NCBI GenBank assembly: GCA_036752465.1
Contig: DAIOSQ010000040.1
Span: 1-17,020, forward strand
Source of the DNA: DAIOSQ01 sp036752465
Lineage (GTDB): Bacteria > Pseudomonadota > Gammaproteobacteria > Legionellales > Legionellaceae
Reading direction: 5' to 3'
Length of the DNA stretch: 17,020 nt
The notes under the pieces are model-generated. The model was not told the origin of the DNA, did not search any database, and worked only from the letters and a program-made list of their open reading frames with translations. The position numbers and the translations under genes are program-made. The first letter of the stretch is position 1. Every line of letters starts with the position of its first letter. Below, in pieces: positions 1 through 8,373 of this stretch.

Positions 1-132
1 GGACGCTTAACATCACCACTGTTTGAGTGCCGCTCAGTAAACGTTGTGACTTTCCATGTGACATTAGGTTTCTCACTCAAGATAAGTTATGATTTGCTAT
101 TCATTTTCACGCAAACTTGTTTTTCTTTCAAG

Positions 133-1203
133 ATGAACGTATCAATAAACATTCTCGCTGATGTAACCCTACCACATATTCATCAGCTTTTTACCCCACC
201 ATTTCAAGTGACAAGTTTTGCTAATGAAGCTGAGCTGTTGGCGTTATTGCCAGGTCAAGAGATCTTGCTTTGTCGATCAACACTCAAATTAAAGGCACCC
301 ATGCTAGATCACTGCACACTCAAATATGTAGCAACTGCAAGTAGCGGCAGCGATCACATTGATACAGTATACCTAAAAAAATTAGGAATTACTCTGTTAG
401 ATGCCAGGGGAGCTAATGCCACAGCGGTCGCTGATTATGTGGTCGCCACCATCGCTTGGCTCAGCAAAAAAAAGCTTGGACGTGCAAAAACAGCAGGTAT
501 CATTGGCTTTGGGGAAATTGGGAAGCGTGTATTTGCGCGTATCCGTCATCTCGGGTTTGCAACTATATATTACGATCCATGGATTACCCCGCAGAATTCC
601 CCTTACCAAACCAAAGTATTGCAGGATATTGCCCAATGCGACCTTATCAGTTTGCACCCGAATTGGCATCATAACCAACCCTTTGCCAGTCATCACTTGA
701 TCGACTCCGCATTTTTACAACAAATCCCGCCAGAAACCATACTGATCAATAGCGCACGGGGCGAAATAATCGACCAACAAGCTTTGTTAGCCAAGAGAGA
801 ATCTTTAATCTATTGCACCGATGTCTATCTCAATGAGCCGCACATCGAACGGCGGGTCGTCGAAATGGCCACCATCGCCACACCGCATATCGCCGGTCAC
901 ACAGTGGAAGGCAAACAAAACTGTCTCACCTACCTCCGCCGAAAAATCTACCAAGCATATGCTATGGATTGTATTGAATTTCAACCTAAGCAAACGCTGC
1001 AATGCAGCCTACGGACTAACACCTGGCAAAACGTTATCCTCGGTTTATATGATCCCTCAAGGGAAAGCGCACAATTGAAGGCAGCAGATCATTTAACTGC
1101 AACATTTAAAAAATTGCGCCAAGCCCATCAGTTTCGGCATGATTTTGCTAGGTATGATATACATTTACTCGCTGAAGATGTGCAAAAACTTATCAAGCTA
1201 TAG
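133..1203 (+). CDS. pdxB: Erythronate-4-phosphate dehydrogenase
   Basis: PdxB is an NAD-dependent D-2-hydroxyacid dehydrogenase. It oxidises 4-phosphoerythronate in the DXP-dependent branch of pyridoxal-5'-phosphate synthesis in the cytosol. The frame is open from position 46, but the family begins near MNVSINILAD, so the ATG at 133 is chosen, giving 356 aa (E. coli PdxB is 378). Visible landmarks are the nucleotide-binding loop GFGEIG at residues 125-130, INSARG with catalytic Arg209, LNEP with Glu235, and TPHIAGHT with His252. These fall within two residues of the E. coli Arg208/Glu237/His254 triad. TPHIAGxTxEGK and a PdxB-type C-terminal dimerisation region separate it from SerA or lactate dehydrogenases. 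The segment SLHPNWHHNQPF replaces the usual H-x-P-L-T loop, a local divergence. No strong Shine-Dalgarno is visible. ubiC follows after 47 bases on the same strand. Confidence 0.88.
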   Translation: MNVSINILADVTLPHIHQLFTPPFQVTSFANEAELLALLPGQEILLCRSTLKLKAPMLDHCTLKYVATASSGSDHIDTVYLKKLGITLLDARGANATAVADYVVATIAWLSKKKLGRAKTAGIIGFGEIGKRVFARIRHLGFATIYYDPWITPQNSPYQTKVLQDIAQCDLISLHPNWHHNQPFASHHLIDSAFLQQIPPETILINSARGEIIDQQALLAKRESLIYCTDVYLNEPHIERRVVEMATIATPHIAGHTVEGKQNCLTYLRRKIYQAYAMDCIEFQPKQTLQCSLRTNTWQNVILGLYDPSRESAQLKAADHLTATFKKLRQAHQFRHDFARYDIHLLAEDVQKLIKL

Positions 1204-1239
1204 ACACAGCGTTTGCGTTCTTTATAATTCCTGACACGT

Positions 1240-1243
1240 GGAG
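1240..1243 (+). promoter_or_regulatory. Shine-Dalgarno fixing the ubiC TTG start
   Basis: GGAG lies 7 bases before TTG at 1251 and 16 before ATG at 1260. This spacing favours the rare TTG initiation codon. Confidence 0.5.
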
Positions 1244-1250
1244 AAATCAT

Positions 1251-1769
1251 TTGATTGTCATGCAAAACTATGCTGCAGATACACTGCATGATTGGTTAAC
1301 GTACACCCAATCCCTGACGCAAAAATTAAAGCAACAATCTGGCGATGCCGTGCTTCAAATATGTGCTGAAGCCTGGCGACAGCCTGATGATTGGGATAAG
1401 CTACATCTCTGCTTACCGCCAGAACCGGTGTTTTATCGAGAAATCATGATGCTGGCACATGGCGTGCCATGTTGGTATGCTAAAAGTATTTTTCCAACTC
1501 ACACCTATACACAACATAAAGCCCTATTTGCACGGCTGGAACATGAAACACTTGGGGAACTGATTTTTAATGGCGATGAGATAGTACGACAATCGTTACA
1601 AACGGTATCGATTCACCCTAGCAGTGAGCTCTGCGCACACTTATCCGCAACTGTGCAGCAGCATCCGCCCCAATTGCTGGCACGCTTATCGACATTTGTG
1701 GTCGCACATCATGCCTGCTTTTATCTCTTAGAAGTGCTTTTGCCTGGTTTGCTAAGGTACTGTCCATGA
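1251..1769 (+). CDS. ubiC: Chorismate lyase
   Basis: UbiC converts chorismate to 4-hydroxybenzoate plus pyruvate, the first committed step of ubiquinone synthesis. The 172-aa length suits the family (E. coli 165). Recognisable elements are YREIMML at residues 62-68, the HGVPCW turn, the ETLGELIF core, and LLEVLLP near the C terminus, where Glu161 corresponds to the catalytic Glu155 of E. coli. A TTG start at 1251 is preferred because GGAG at 1240-1243 lies 7 bases upstream; from the ATG at 1260 the spacing would be 16. In the position of substrate-binding Arg76 (GRTVVP in E. coli) this protein has Lys78 (AKSIFP), a conservative change. The protein is divergent overall, and the immediate 4-base overlap with ubiA strongly supports the call. 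Confidence 0.8.
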   Translation: MIVMQNYAADTLHDWLTYTQSLTQKLKQQSGDAVLQICAEAWRQPDDWDKLHLCLPPEPVFYREIMMLAHGVPCWYAKSIFPTHTYTQHKALFARLEHETLGELIFNGDEIVRQSLQTVSIHPSSELCAHLSATVQQHPPQLLARLSTFVVAHHACFYLLEVLLPGLLRYCP

Positions 1770-2647
1770 AGGTACGAGCTTTACTGCGACTGATGCGATT
1801 TGATAAACCTGTCGGCACCCTGCTGCTGTGGTTTCCGGTAGCCTGGGCACTATGGATTAGTAGCCATGGTCATCCTCAGCCTTTTTTAGTCTGTTATTTC
1901 TTCTTGGGTACCGTAGTGATGCGTGCTGCCGGTTGTGTGATGAATGATCTGGCGGACAGACATATAGATAAACACGTTAAAAGAACCCAGTTTCGTCCCA
2001 TTACCGCAGGAGATATCGGCTTTTTTGAAGCCATATTGCTGTTAGTGGCGTTGCTGTTATTAGCCTTTTGGGTGCTTATCCACTTGCCCATCAGCTGCTT
2101 TTTTATCGCTATTTTGGCTTTGCTTACCACGCTTGCGTACCCCTTTGGCAAACGTTTTTTGCAAGCTCCTCAACTCATATTAAGCATTGCATTTTCCATA
2201 GCGATCCCCATGGTGTATGTCGCCCAAGCACACCGCTTGGATGCGGGCTTTGTTTGGTTATTTGCGCTGAATGTTACCTGGGTTGTGGCGTATGATACCA
2301 TGTATGCGATGGCCGACAAGGCAGATGATTTAACGATTGGCATCCACTCCACCGCAATTTTTTTTGGTAAGTTTGATCGCCTGGCGATTTTGCTTTTACA
2401 ACTATTTACACATGCTGCGTGGTTGGCTTTGGCCATCTTGTATCAGTTTGATATCCTATTTTATGGCTGTTGGTTAATAGGAGTGGGCTTAATTATTTAT
2501 CAGCAGCAATTACTGCGGAGAAACACTCCGCAAGCCTGTATGCAAGCATTTTTGAATAATGCCTGGTATGGAGCCGTGATGTGGCTAGCCCTAGCGCCTA
2601 TCAACCCTGTGACTTGCTTAGAAAAAATAGCTGCTGCGCTATCATGA
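1766..2647 (+). CDS. ubiA: 4-hydroxybenzoate octaprenyltransferase
   Basis: UbiA is an integral inner-membrane prenyltransferase that attaches the polyprenyl tail to 4-hydroxybenzoate, the step after UbiC. The 293 aa match the usual length of about 290. Both Mg-diphosphate binding motifs are present: NDLADRHID at residues 60-68 and DKADD at 184-188 in the context YAMADKADDLTIGIHSTA, the hallmark of the UbiA rather than the CyoE or MenA branch. The rest is a series of about nine hydrophobic segments. The ATG overlaps the ubiC stop (ATGA), indicating translational coupling. The C terminus meets the convergent minus-strand gene after 57 bases. Confidence 0.93.
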   Translation: MKVRALLRLMRFDKPVGTLLLWFPVAWALWISSHGHPQPFLVCYFFLGTVVMRAAGCVMNDLADRHIDKHVKRTQFRPITAGDIGFFEAILLLVALLLLAFWVLIHLPISCFFIAILALLTTLAYPFGKRFLQAPQLILSIAFSIAIPMVYVAQAHRLDAGFVWLFALNVTWVVAYDTMYAMADKADDLTIGIHSTAIFFGKFDRLAILLLQLFTHAAWLALAILYQFDILFYGCWLIGVGLIIYQQQLLRRNTPQACMQAFLNNAWYGAVMWLALAPINPVTCLEKIAAALS

Positions 2648-2704
2648 CTTTTCCATAGGATCTCCACCGGTAAACTTGGCACAGCCACATCTTGTTGCAG
2701 CGAT

Positions 2705-3319
2705 TTATAGTCTGCTATGATCGCCCGGCTGATAAATACAAGTTGCCTTGTCATCCAAATCAGGTTTACGAACACCATTTAAATATGCAACACTTGAATA
2801 TCTAAGCACCAACTGATTATCTTCTTTAGACATGCTCATATTGCTTAGGATTGTGCTCATTGCCCCAGTGGCCATATATCCAGAAAGACCGTAGTACAAA
2901 GTTGTGGCTAACAGTTGACTACCATCTTGGTTCCAATGCATATGGGTAATAATCTCGATAAGCGTTAAATTGTCTTTTGTACTCTGGCTGTTAACCGCAT
3001 CAATTTGGTATAAACTGCCATTCATATCAATACTCTCTGATGTTGTTTGGATGTGCAGGTAGTCTTTTCTATCCGGATCATCATCACACGTCCCAACCCA
3101 TTCTCCTGAAAAATCAGCATATCCTGTTTCATCGGGATCGACCGATAGCTCGCTGGTTTTTTTGACACTTTTATTTATCACTTTGGATATCAAATGATCT
3201 ACTGGCGAAGCTAAACAGGCTGCTGTCATTGTCATTCCAAAACCTACGCATAAAACCATTGGCGCAATGGCACACACTCGCGCCAAACAACGTGCGGTAC
3301 GATTAGTTATTTTTTTCAT
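2705..3319 (-). CDS. Exported protein of unknown function downstream of M4 protease
   Basis: This 204-aa protein is not recognised. The start is placed at the ATG beginning MKKITNRTARC because it opens a typical export signal (basic N terminus, hydrophobic core to about residue 33, small residues before SPV) and has AAGG about 11 bases upstream. The frame extends further upstream into the preceding gene. The signal ends in TAAC-LAS, close to but not a canonical lipobox because Thr sits at -3. The mature part contains a beta-rich FSGEWVGTC element (residues 70-78) and a second cysteine near the C terminus (KATC, residue 194) that could form a disulfide. It lies 43 bases downstream of the protease gene and is probably cotranscribed. 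It may be a co-secreted or accessory protein, but nothing in the sequence proves this. Confidence 0.65.
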   Translation of the reverse strand: MKKITNRTARCLARVCAIAPMVLCVGFGMTMTAACLASPVDHLISKVINKSVKKTSELSVDPDETGYADFSGEWVGTCDDDPDRKDYLHIQTTSESIDMNGSLYQIDAVNSQSTKDNLTLIEIITHMHWNQDGSQLLATTLYYGLSGYMATGAMSTILSNMSMSKEDNQLVLRYSSVAYLNGVRKPDLDDKATCIYQPGDHSRL

Positions 3320-3342
3320 GTTTATGATTACCTTATAATAAA

Positions 3343-3366
3343 AATTTTTAAACCTTTTCGGGTTAA
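3343..3366 (-). terminator. Weak hairpin after the M4 protease gene
   Basis: On the minus strand, TTTAACC and GGTTTAAA flank a short CGAAAA loop at the protease stop codon and are followed by an A/T-rich tract. The stem is only about 4-7 pairs, so it may be a weak terminator or processing site between the protease and the downstream gene. Confidence 0.25.
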
Positions 3367-5063
3367 ACAGTACAGTCAGATACATCAATGCCTACTTTAC
3401 CAAAGACAGCTTTCACTGAATTGACATCTAAAGTTAAGTCATTGGCCGCATTTATCACGCCACAGGCGCCACTACGGAAATCTGTCTCTGGAGTCCAGTA
3501 GTTGATATTCGCCTGGAGCATGAGTTGATATGCGGTTTTGATGCCTAGTTTTTTCGCCAACAGATAAAACGCTTTATTAAATATGCCACTGGCATAATGT
3601 ACAATCATACTTTGCATGTCATCCATGTCCTTACCCGCGATTACGTGAGCAAGCATCACAACCTCTTCATAACTAACCGCGCAAATACCACCATTTTTTC
3701 TTGCCAGACGTTTATCCATACAGTCAGCAGAGGCGTGGTCATTTGAAGGCATATTCATCATGCGCAACGCGCCGACTTCGAAAAAATCCAATAAATCCAC
3801 TGGAACAACACTCTCGCCAATTTTCCAGTCTATGGCATCAGGTGTCAGATTCGTTTTGTTATATAGCACGGGGGATGTTGCCAACAGATACGCCTGTGCC
3901 GTAACGCCAGCCATATCAGACATGGCTTCATTGATTGCACCTGATTGATCGTGATACTCCAGATCAGCATGCTGTTGGGTAAACCCGTGCGTAACCTCAT
4001 GCCCGGTAATATCTAACGAAACCAAAGGATATAACATGAATCCATCGCCAAAATTCATGGATGTCCCACTCCAAAAAGCATTGTCAAAAGCCTTGCCAAA
4101 ATGCACGCGCATCACCAGAATAGCCGGATCACCAGAATCTGTTTGCAGAGCATCCAGGCCGTACCAGTTACGGTACATATCAACAACGACATGCCCAAAA
4201 ACCCAGGCATCATTGCGCGGAGAAAAAGCGCGATTCGTTAGATCCTCGACATTATTAGCACACACATATTGGTACGGGGTGGTTATGTTATCTTGCCAGT
4301 CTTCGGCTGATTCTAAATCAACTAGCCTGACTTTGCCGTCATCCATAATGCATTGGGTATCTTGCTGCACAACCTCCAGTGATGGTAGACCATCCAGCCC
4401 ATACCAATATTCATGTGTTTTTTCGTTGCCGCCAGGACCAGTATCCTTGTAATGATTGATTTTATTCCACTGATTGATAATTGCCCCAGTTTTTGCATCC
4501 ACAACTAGATGAGGCCATGACGGTTCACGTTTGGCTATATCAAATGTTTTAAAAGAAACCAGATAAACTAATTGCAGGGGATCGGTTGCTCCAGATCTGA
4601 TTTGCAACTCAGCCTTTTCAAGATCGGTTTCACTGGGTACAGCCACGCTAAACCAAGCCTCTTTAGCCAACATTATGGCTTGTTTGGCATTGAACGCAGG
4701 CTTAATGTCAAGGTCAATTTTTTTGATTAAATGCCCGCTCACCTCATCTGCAGTACTGGTACCAAATACTTTTTTTGGATACCGACTGACCATCACCTGT
4801 GCACCAAGCACCGGAATACCCTGATACAGTTGTTGATAACGGGTAATCATTTTGTTTGATAGGCGCGTAGAATTGATCTCTTTGAGCACATTGAAATTGT
4901 TGGCATTAACTGTGTGTGTTATCGACCGCGGACGAGCCTGTTTGCTGACCAGTTGATATGCTTGCAACTTGTTTAAAGAATCATGCTGCAAATTGACATG
5001 AACGGCTGCGAAAATAGGGTTGGCAGCAAGTAGCCATGTCAACAAAACCAGTTTTTTTTGCAT
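3363..5063 (-). CDS. Secreted M4 (thermolysin-family) zinc metallopeptidase
   Basis: This is an extracellular zinc endopeptidase of the elastase/ProA/vibriolysin group, made as a pre-pro-protein of 566 aa. Residues 1-19 form a signal peptide ending IFA-A. Residues about 20-200 form the FTP/PepSY-type propeptide that chaperones folding (YQGIPVLGAQV at 70-80, VVDAKTGAIINQW at 187-199). The catalytic domain has HEVTH (zinc ligands His355 and His359, general base Glu356), GAINEAMSD (third ligand Glu379), and VHYASGIFNKAFYLLA with the transition-state His489. The C-terminal RSGACG...AANDL segment is typical of Legionella, Vibrio and Pseudomonas members. All catalytic residues are intact. Secretion would be expected through Sec and then type II secretion. 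A small exported protein gene follows on the same strand. Which family ortholog it is (for example ProA) cannot be fixed, so no symbol is given. Confidence 0.93.
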   Translation of the reverse strand: MQKKLVLLTWLLAANPIFAAVHVNLQHDSLNKLQAYQLVSKQARPRSITHTVNANNFNVLKEINSTRLSNKMITRYQQLYQGIPVLGAQVMVSRYPKKVFGTSTADEVSGHLIKKIDLDIKPAFNAKQAIMLAKEAWFSVAVPSETDLEKAELQIRSGATDPLQLVYLVSFKTFDIAKREPSWPHLVVDAKTGAIINQWNKINHYKDTGPGGNEKTHEYWYGLDGLPSLEVVQQDTQCIMDDGKVRLVDLESAEDWQDNITTPYQYVCANNVEDLTNRAFSPRNDAWVFGHVVVDMYRNWYGLDALQTDSGDPAILVMRVHFGKAFDNAFWSGTSMNFGDGFMLYPLVSLDITGHEVTHGFTQQHADLEYHDQSGAINEAMSDMAGVTAQAYLLATSPVLYNKTNLTPDAIDWKIGESVVPVDLLDFFEVGALRMMNMPSNDHASADCMDKRLARKNGGICAVSYEEVVMLAHVIAGKDMDDMQSMIVHYASGIFNKAFYLLAKKLGIKTAYQLMLQANINYWTPETDFRSGACGVINAANDLTLDVNSVKAVFGKVGIDVSDCTV

Positions 5064-5088
5064 AAAAAATGCCTATAAAAAAGAGCGC

Positions 5089-5117
5089 AGCATACCCGCA
5101 ATTGAGCTAAAAAGCAA
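5089..5117 (-). promoter_or_regulatory. Candidate sigma-70 promoter for the M4 protease
   Basis: Minus strand: TTGCTT, a 17-base spacer, then TATGCT, lying about 26 bases upstream of the protease ATG. The hexamers are a moderate match to consensus. Confidence 0.35.
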
Positions 5118-5173
5118 CACAAGAGCTTGAAAAAAAGCAAATATCTCCCGACAAAATCAGCTAGCATGTATAC

Positions 5174-5188
5174 GACAACACCGTTGTC
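5174..5188. promoter_or_regulatory. Dyad between divergent genes
   Basis: GACAAC-ACC-GTTGTC is a perfect 6-base inverted repeat with a 3-base centre. It is followed at once by AGTG-TATT-CACT. It sits between the candidate promoters of the protease and the divergent membrane protein gene and could be an operator serving either. Confidence 0.3.
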
Positions 5189-5254
5189 AGTGTATTCACT
5201 GATACGGCGTGACCTACATGAACTAAACGATCACAAACAAATTATAAAATATTC

Positions 5255-5263
5255 TGATATACT
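5255..5263 (+). promoter_or_regulatory. Candidate extended -10 for the 5289 gene
   Basis: TGATATACT fits an extended -10 element (TGn plus TATACT) about 26 bases before the ATG. No good -35 is visible, as is common for extended -10 promoters. Confidence 0.35.
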
Positions 5264-5288
5264 TATATAAAAACTATTGGTTTATTAT

Positions 5289-6566
5289 ATGAGCAAAAAT
5301 AAAGCCTCTGATGCACAAAATCCCAGAAAAGTTGATACCACAGAGTTTGACTTGGCAGAGCCAGCAGACACGACTAGCAAGTTTGACATCTACGCGAAGC
5401 CAAAAAACTCGCTGTCTATTAGTCAACACACGCATACTGAGCATGAGGTAAATGGCCCTGTGCGACAAGAGATGGTCGACGTCGTATCGTCCTCTGCTGA
5501 AAGACTGGCCAATATCCTACCAGGTAATAATCTGTGGGGCTTCACCATATACACCATCCTTCTGCCAGAAATATTGAAAGAAATAGGTTATTTTACTTTA
5601 CCGCAAAACGCAGTAACCGGACCTTTATGGAACTACGCGGATGCTGGTTGCACAATTATGGTCGGCGCACGCCAATTAACTGATGAAACAACACATCGTC
5701 CTATAGCCAGCAAAGTCAAGGGTATGGTCAATATTTTAAGTGGGGTGACAGTGATTGCGCTTACTGGCGTCAGTTTCACGGTATTTGGTGGGCCCATGTT
5801 TGCTGCAGGCTGTGGTGTCGGTTTTGTACTTTCACTCGATGAATCCATTAGAGCTGGGCGACGCTTTGCAGACCCTGCTTACTGGCTAGCAGACAGCGTA
5901 GCTCAAATAATTAAACTAGACGAATTAATTCAAAAATCACAAGCAGAGATTGCAATTATGGAGCAAGTACTTGCACAGTCAGATAACAGCGTGGCCAAAT
6001 GGGCTCTACAACGTAAAAAGCTGCGTTTGCAGCAGTTTACAGCAGACTTTGGTGAGTTACAGCAAGATGTCCTGATCAGATTAAAAACCCTCAAATATCA
6101 AGATGATGAGGCCCGCAGCACAGAGCATAGCGCGATGATTAACAATGTTTTAGCAAATGCTAACCTATCCAAGACACCACAAACGGACTCATTGCGCCTG
6201 TTTTCCGTTGCTATAGACACCGTGTTGACTCAATCAAAGGAAGATCGCGCAACAGCATGCAAGACAGCCAATCATGAACTGGATGAACAATCCATTCAAC
6301 GTAAATGTAAAAAACAACTCCAACAAGCCTCCCAGGATAGCTTGATCTGGGGGGTTGCTTTCACCGGGTCTTTGTTACTGTGTATTCCTGGTTTACAAAT
6401 TCCAGGCCTAGCCCTGCTGGCTGTAGCCGCTGCGCTCAGTTTACATAAAAATTCAGATCAAATATTCGCCTATATCAAAGAAAAATGGCACTCCATGAGT
6501 GTAACAGCGCAAGTTGACCATATTGATGATAAAGGCAATGGGGCTGTAATGCATTGTGCTGACTAA
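5289..6566 (+). CDS. Unrecognised protein with two hydrophobic segments and a helical middle
   Basis: No family is recognised in this 425-aa protein. The ATG at 5289 is preferred to a TTG 12 bases upstream. The first 65 residues are polar and look disordered (Ser, Thr, Asp and Lys rich). A hydrophobic, Gly-rich region follows at about 146-183, with VNILSGVTVIALTGVSFTVF as its core. A long charged helical stretch at about 198-275 is rich in Gln, Glu, Lys and Leu and may form a coiled coil. A second hydrophobic hairpin-like segment lies at about 353-384 (GSLLLCIPGLQIPGLALLAV). The tail is about 40 polar residues. There is no signal peptide. This pattern, a soluble N terminus with internal hydrophobic hairpins and a coiled coil, is often seen among Dot/Icm effector candidates of Legionellales. 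That reading is inference; no clear E-block is seen at the C terminus. It is monocistronic and divergent from the protease. Confidence 0.6.
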   Translation: MSKNKASDAQNPRKVDTTEFDLAEPADTTSKFDIYAKPKNSLSISQHTHTEHEVNGPVRQEMVDVVSSSAERLANILPGNNLWGFTIYTILLPEILKEIGYFTLPQNAVTGPLWNYADAGCTIMVGARQLTDETTHRPIASKVKGMVNILSGVTVIALTGVSFTVFGGPMFAAGCGVGFVLSLDESIRAGRRFADPAYWLADSVAQIIKLDELIQKSQAEIAIMEQVLAQSDNSVAKWALQRKKLRLQQFTADFGELQQDVLIRLKTLKYQDDEARSTEHSAMINNVLANANLSKTPQTDSLRLFSVAIDTVLTQSKEDRATACKTANHELDEQSIQRKCKKQLQQASQDSLIWGVAFTGSLLLCIPGLQIPGLALLAVAAALSLHKNSDQIFAYIKEKWHSMSVTAQVDHIDDKGNGAVMHCAD

Positions 6567-6702
6567 GTTTACCTCCTTCATCACTATTTAATTTTTTGTA
6601 GCCCACAGTTATTTCTCAAGAACAGCTGTTTGCCCATGAAAGCCCTGCAACATAGTGTATAGATGCTGTTGGTTAAAATACAATCTATATAATTAAGGAT
6701 AT

Positions 6703-7524
6703 TTACATGTTTTTTATCCAGTTTCGCAGCAACCGCTCTAAGTTTACTGCACTGCCTTGCGCAGTTTTGATAACATCAGCATGATCGTGCGCAACTTGCG
6801 CTAAACCAGTAGCAAAATTGGTGACAATCGATATCACCGCTACTTTCATGTTGCAATGATGTGCAACCAATACTTCTGGCACTGTGGACATACCAACCAC
6901 ATCGCCACCCAGGATGCGAAACGCTCGTATTTCTGCGGCAGTTTCGAAATTAGGCCCTGAAACAGCGGTATATATACCCTCTGTCAAACGAATATTATGC
7001 TCCCGGGCTATGCTTAACAGAGACTCTCGCACATCCTGATTATACGCGTTGTCAACAGCTAAAAACCGTGGACCGTATTCATCCTCATTGGGTCCAGTTA
7101 AAGGGTTGCTGGTTTGTAAATTTATATGATCGGTAATCAGCACGAGCTCACCAGGGGCGAGATCCTCACGCATTGAACCTACGGCATTGGTAGCGAGAAA
7201 ATATTCGCACCCCAGCTGCTTTAACGTGCGGACATAAGTCTTGACCACCGTTGCAGAAACTCCTTCGTAGCCGTGCGCGCGACCTTGTAAGCAAACAACG
7301 CAGACATCACCACAAAAACCTACCACCAAATTACCGTGGTGCCCCTGTACGGTAGGGATTGGAAACCCTGGTAATTTTTCATAAGGAATGCTGATGGGAT
7401 TTTCTAATTGATGCGCAAATTCACCCAGACCTGATCCCAGAACAATACCAACCGTTGGCGTGGCATACCTAGGAATGTGAGTTTTAATAAATTGGGCCAG
7501 TATTTTAGGATCCGCTTGTAACAT
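6703..7524 (-). CDS. Purine nucleoside phosphorylase, trimeric PNP-I (PunA/XapA) type
   Basis: This enzyme cleaves inosine, guanosine and related nucleosides with phosphate to free base plus ribose-1-phosphate in cytosolic purine salvage. The 273 aa and motifs match the trimeric family: GSGLGEF with phosphate-binding Ser31, VQGHHGN with His62, QGRAHGYEG with Arg82, His84 and Tyr86, ATNAVGSM, SGPNFETAAE with base-contacting Glu194, GMSTVPE with Met212, and IVTNFATG with Asn236. The positions run in parallel with human PNP Ser33/His64/Arg84/His86/Tyr88/Glu201/Met219/Asn243. Asn at 236 indicates 6-oxopurine specificity rather than MTA phosphorylase, which has Asp there. A GGA lies 8 bases upstream of the ATG. 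It is last in the minus-strand run, 18 bases after corC, and is probably cotranscribed. Confidence 0.92.
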   Translation of the reverse strand: MLQADPKILAQFIKTHIPRYATPTVGIVLGSGLGEFAHQLENPISIPYEKLPGFPIPTVQGHHGNLVVGFCGDVCVVCLQGRAHGYEGVSATVVKTYVRTLKQLGCEYFLATNAVGSMREDLAPGELVLITDHINLQTSNPLTGPNEDEYGPRFLAVDNAYNQDVRESLLSIAREHNIRLTEGIYTAVSGPNFETAAEIRAFRILGGDVVGMSTVPEVLVAHHCNMKVAVISIVTNFATGLAQVAHDHADVIKTAQGSAVNLERLLRNWIKNM

Positions 7525-7542
7525 GATTGTTCCATCCGCTGC

Positions 7543-8373
7543 TTAGCTATCTTGTGGACGATCGTCTCGGCAGGAAAGTAATTTTATCCTGCGTGCATCG
7601 GCACTGATGATGTTGAATGTAAAGCCTGCGATGGTAATCGATTCTCCGCGTTTAGGCAAATGACCAAACTGGCCCATCACCACACCACCAATGGTGGCAA
7701 ATGCACCAGAGCTCAATTGTGCATGCAATTGCTCATTGAAAACCTCAACGGGTGTATGCGCTTTTATGATGTAATGATCGTCTTGATGAACTTTGACATA
7801 GGCCTCTTCATCAATGTCAAATTCATCTTCAATGTCACCTACAATTTGCTCTATCAAATCTTCCAGAGTGATAAAACCACTCACCAAACCATATTCATCA
7901 ACGACAATTGCCATATGATTGCGATTGACTCTAAACTCAGAGAGCAGCAAATCCAAACGCTTACTTTCCGGTACGATCGGCGCTTCGCGGACTAGATCAT
8001 GAATATCAAAAGCAATTGATGCCGGGGTTTGATAGCGTAGCATGTCTTTAGCATGCAGAATGCCCATGACAGTATCTGGTGTATCACCAATCACTGGAAA
8101 TCTAGAATGCCCACATTGATTAACGATGGTTATGATGGCTTGTAGTGGCATATCTTCAGGAATACAGATCATTTGCTGTTTGGGCAGCATGATGTCGCGT
8201 ACTTTCATCTTTGAAAACACCATAACACTTTCTATCATTGCTAAAGTTTCCGCGTCAATCAGGGCTTGCGTATGGGCATCGCGCAGTAGTTTGATGAGAT
8301 CTTCTTTAGTCTCAGGCGTATGACAAAGCCAAGAGTGCATACGCTGCAACCACAAGCGAGATTTTTTATTCAT
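7543..8373 (-). CDS. corC: CorC/YbeX-type CBS-pair protein
   Basis: This soluble CBS-domain protein belongs to the family historically linked to Mg/Co efflux and, in E. coli YbeX, to ribosome homeostasis. The start is set at the ATG at 8373 (MNKKSRLWLQ), giving 276 aa (E. coli 292). The longer open frame upstream merely reads into ybeY. The order is: an acidic/polar N-terminal helical part with VRDIMLPKQQM (58-68), CBS1 (about 57-115), CBS2 (about 122-178) with the hallmark VVDEYGLVSGFITLEDLIEQ, an acidic linker GDIEDEFD, and a C-terminal CorC_HlyC domain (about 190-270) with FATIGGVVMGQFGHLPKRGE. No membrane segment is present, as expected for CorC and unlike the CNNM/YfjD branch. Its start overlaps the ybeY stop by 8 bases, the conserved ybeY-corC order of proteobacteria. 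Confidence 0.9.
   Translation of the reverse strand: MNKKSRLWLQRMHSWLCHTPETKEDLIKLLRDAHTQALIDAETLAMIESVMVFSKMKVRDIMLPKQQMICIPEDMPLQAIITIVNQCGHSRFPVIGDTPDTVMGILHAKDMLRYQTPASIAFDIHDLVREAPIVPESKRLDLLLSEFRVNRNHMAIVVDEYGLVSGFITLEDLIEQIVGDIEDEFDIDEEAYVKVHQDDHYIIKAHTPVEVFNEQLHAQLSSGAFATIGGVVMGQFGHLPKRGESITIAGFTFNIISADARRIKLLSCRDDRPQDS

Noticed and set aside
46..132. N-terminal extension of PdxB by 29 residues
   Set aside because: It is hydrophobic and unlike the family, whose proteins begin at the equivalent of the ATG at 133.
397..700. Overlapping frames on both strands inside pdxB
   Set aside because: They are shadows of the pdxB coding frame with no recognisable product.
7660..7995. A 111-codon plus-strand ORF within corC
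   Set aside because: It is antisense to a well-supported CBS-domain gene and its translation shows no domain.
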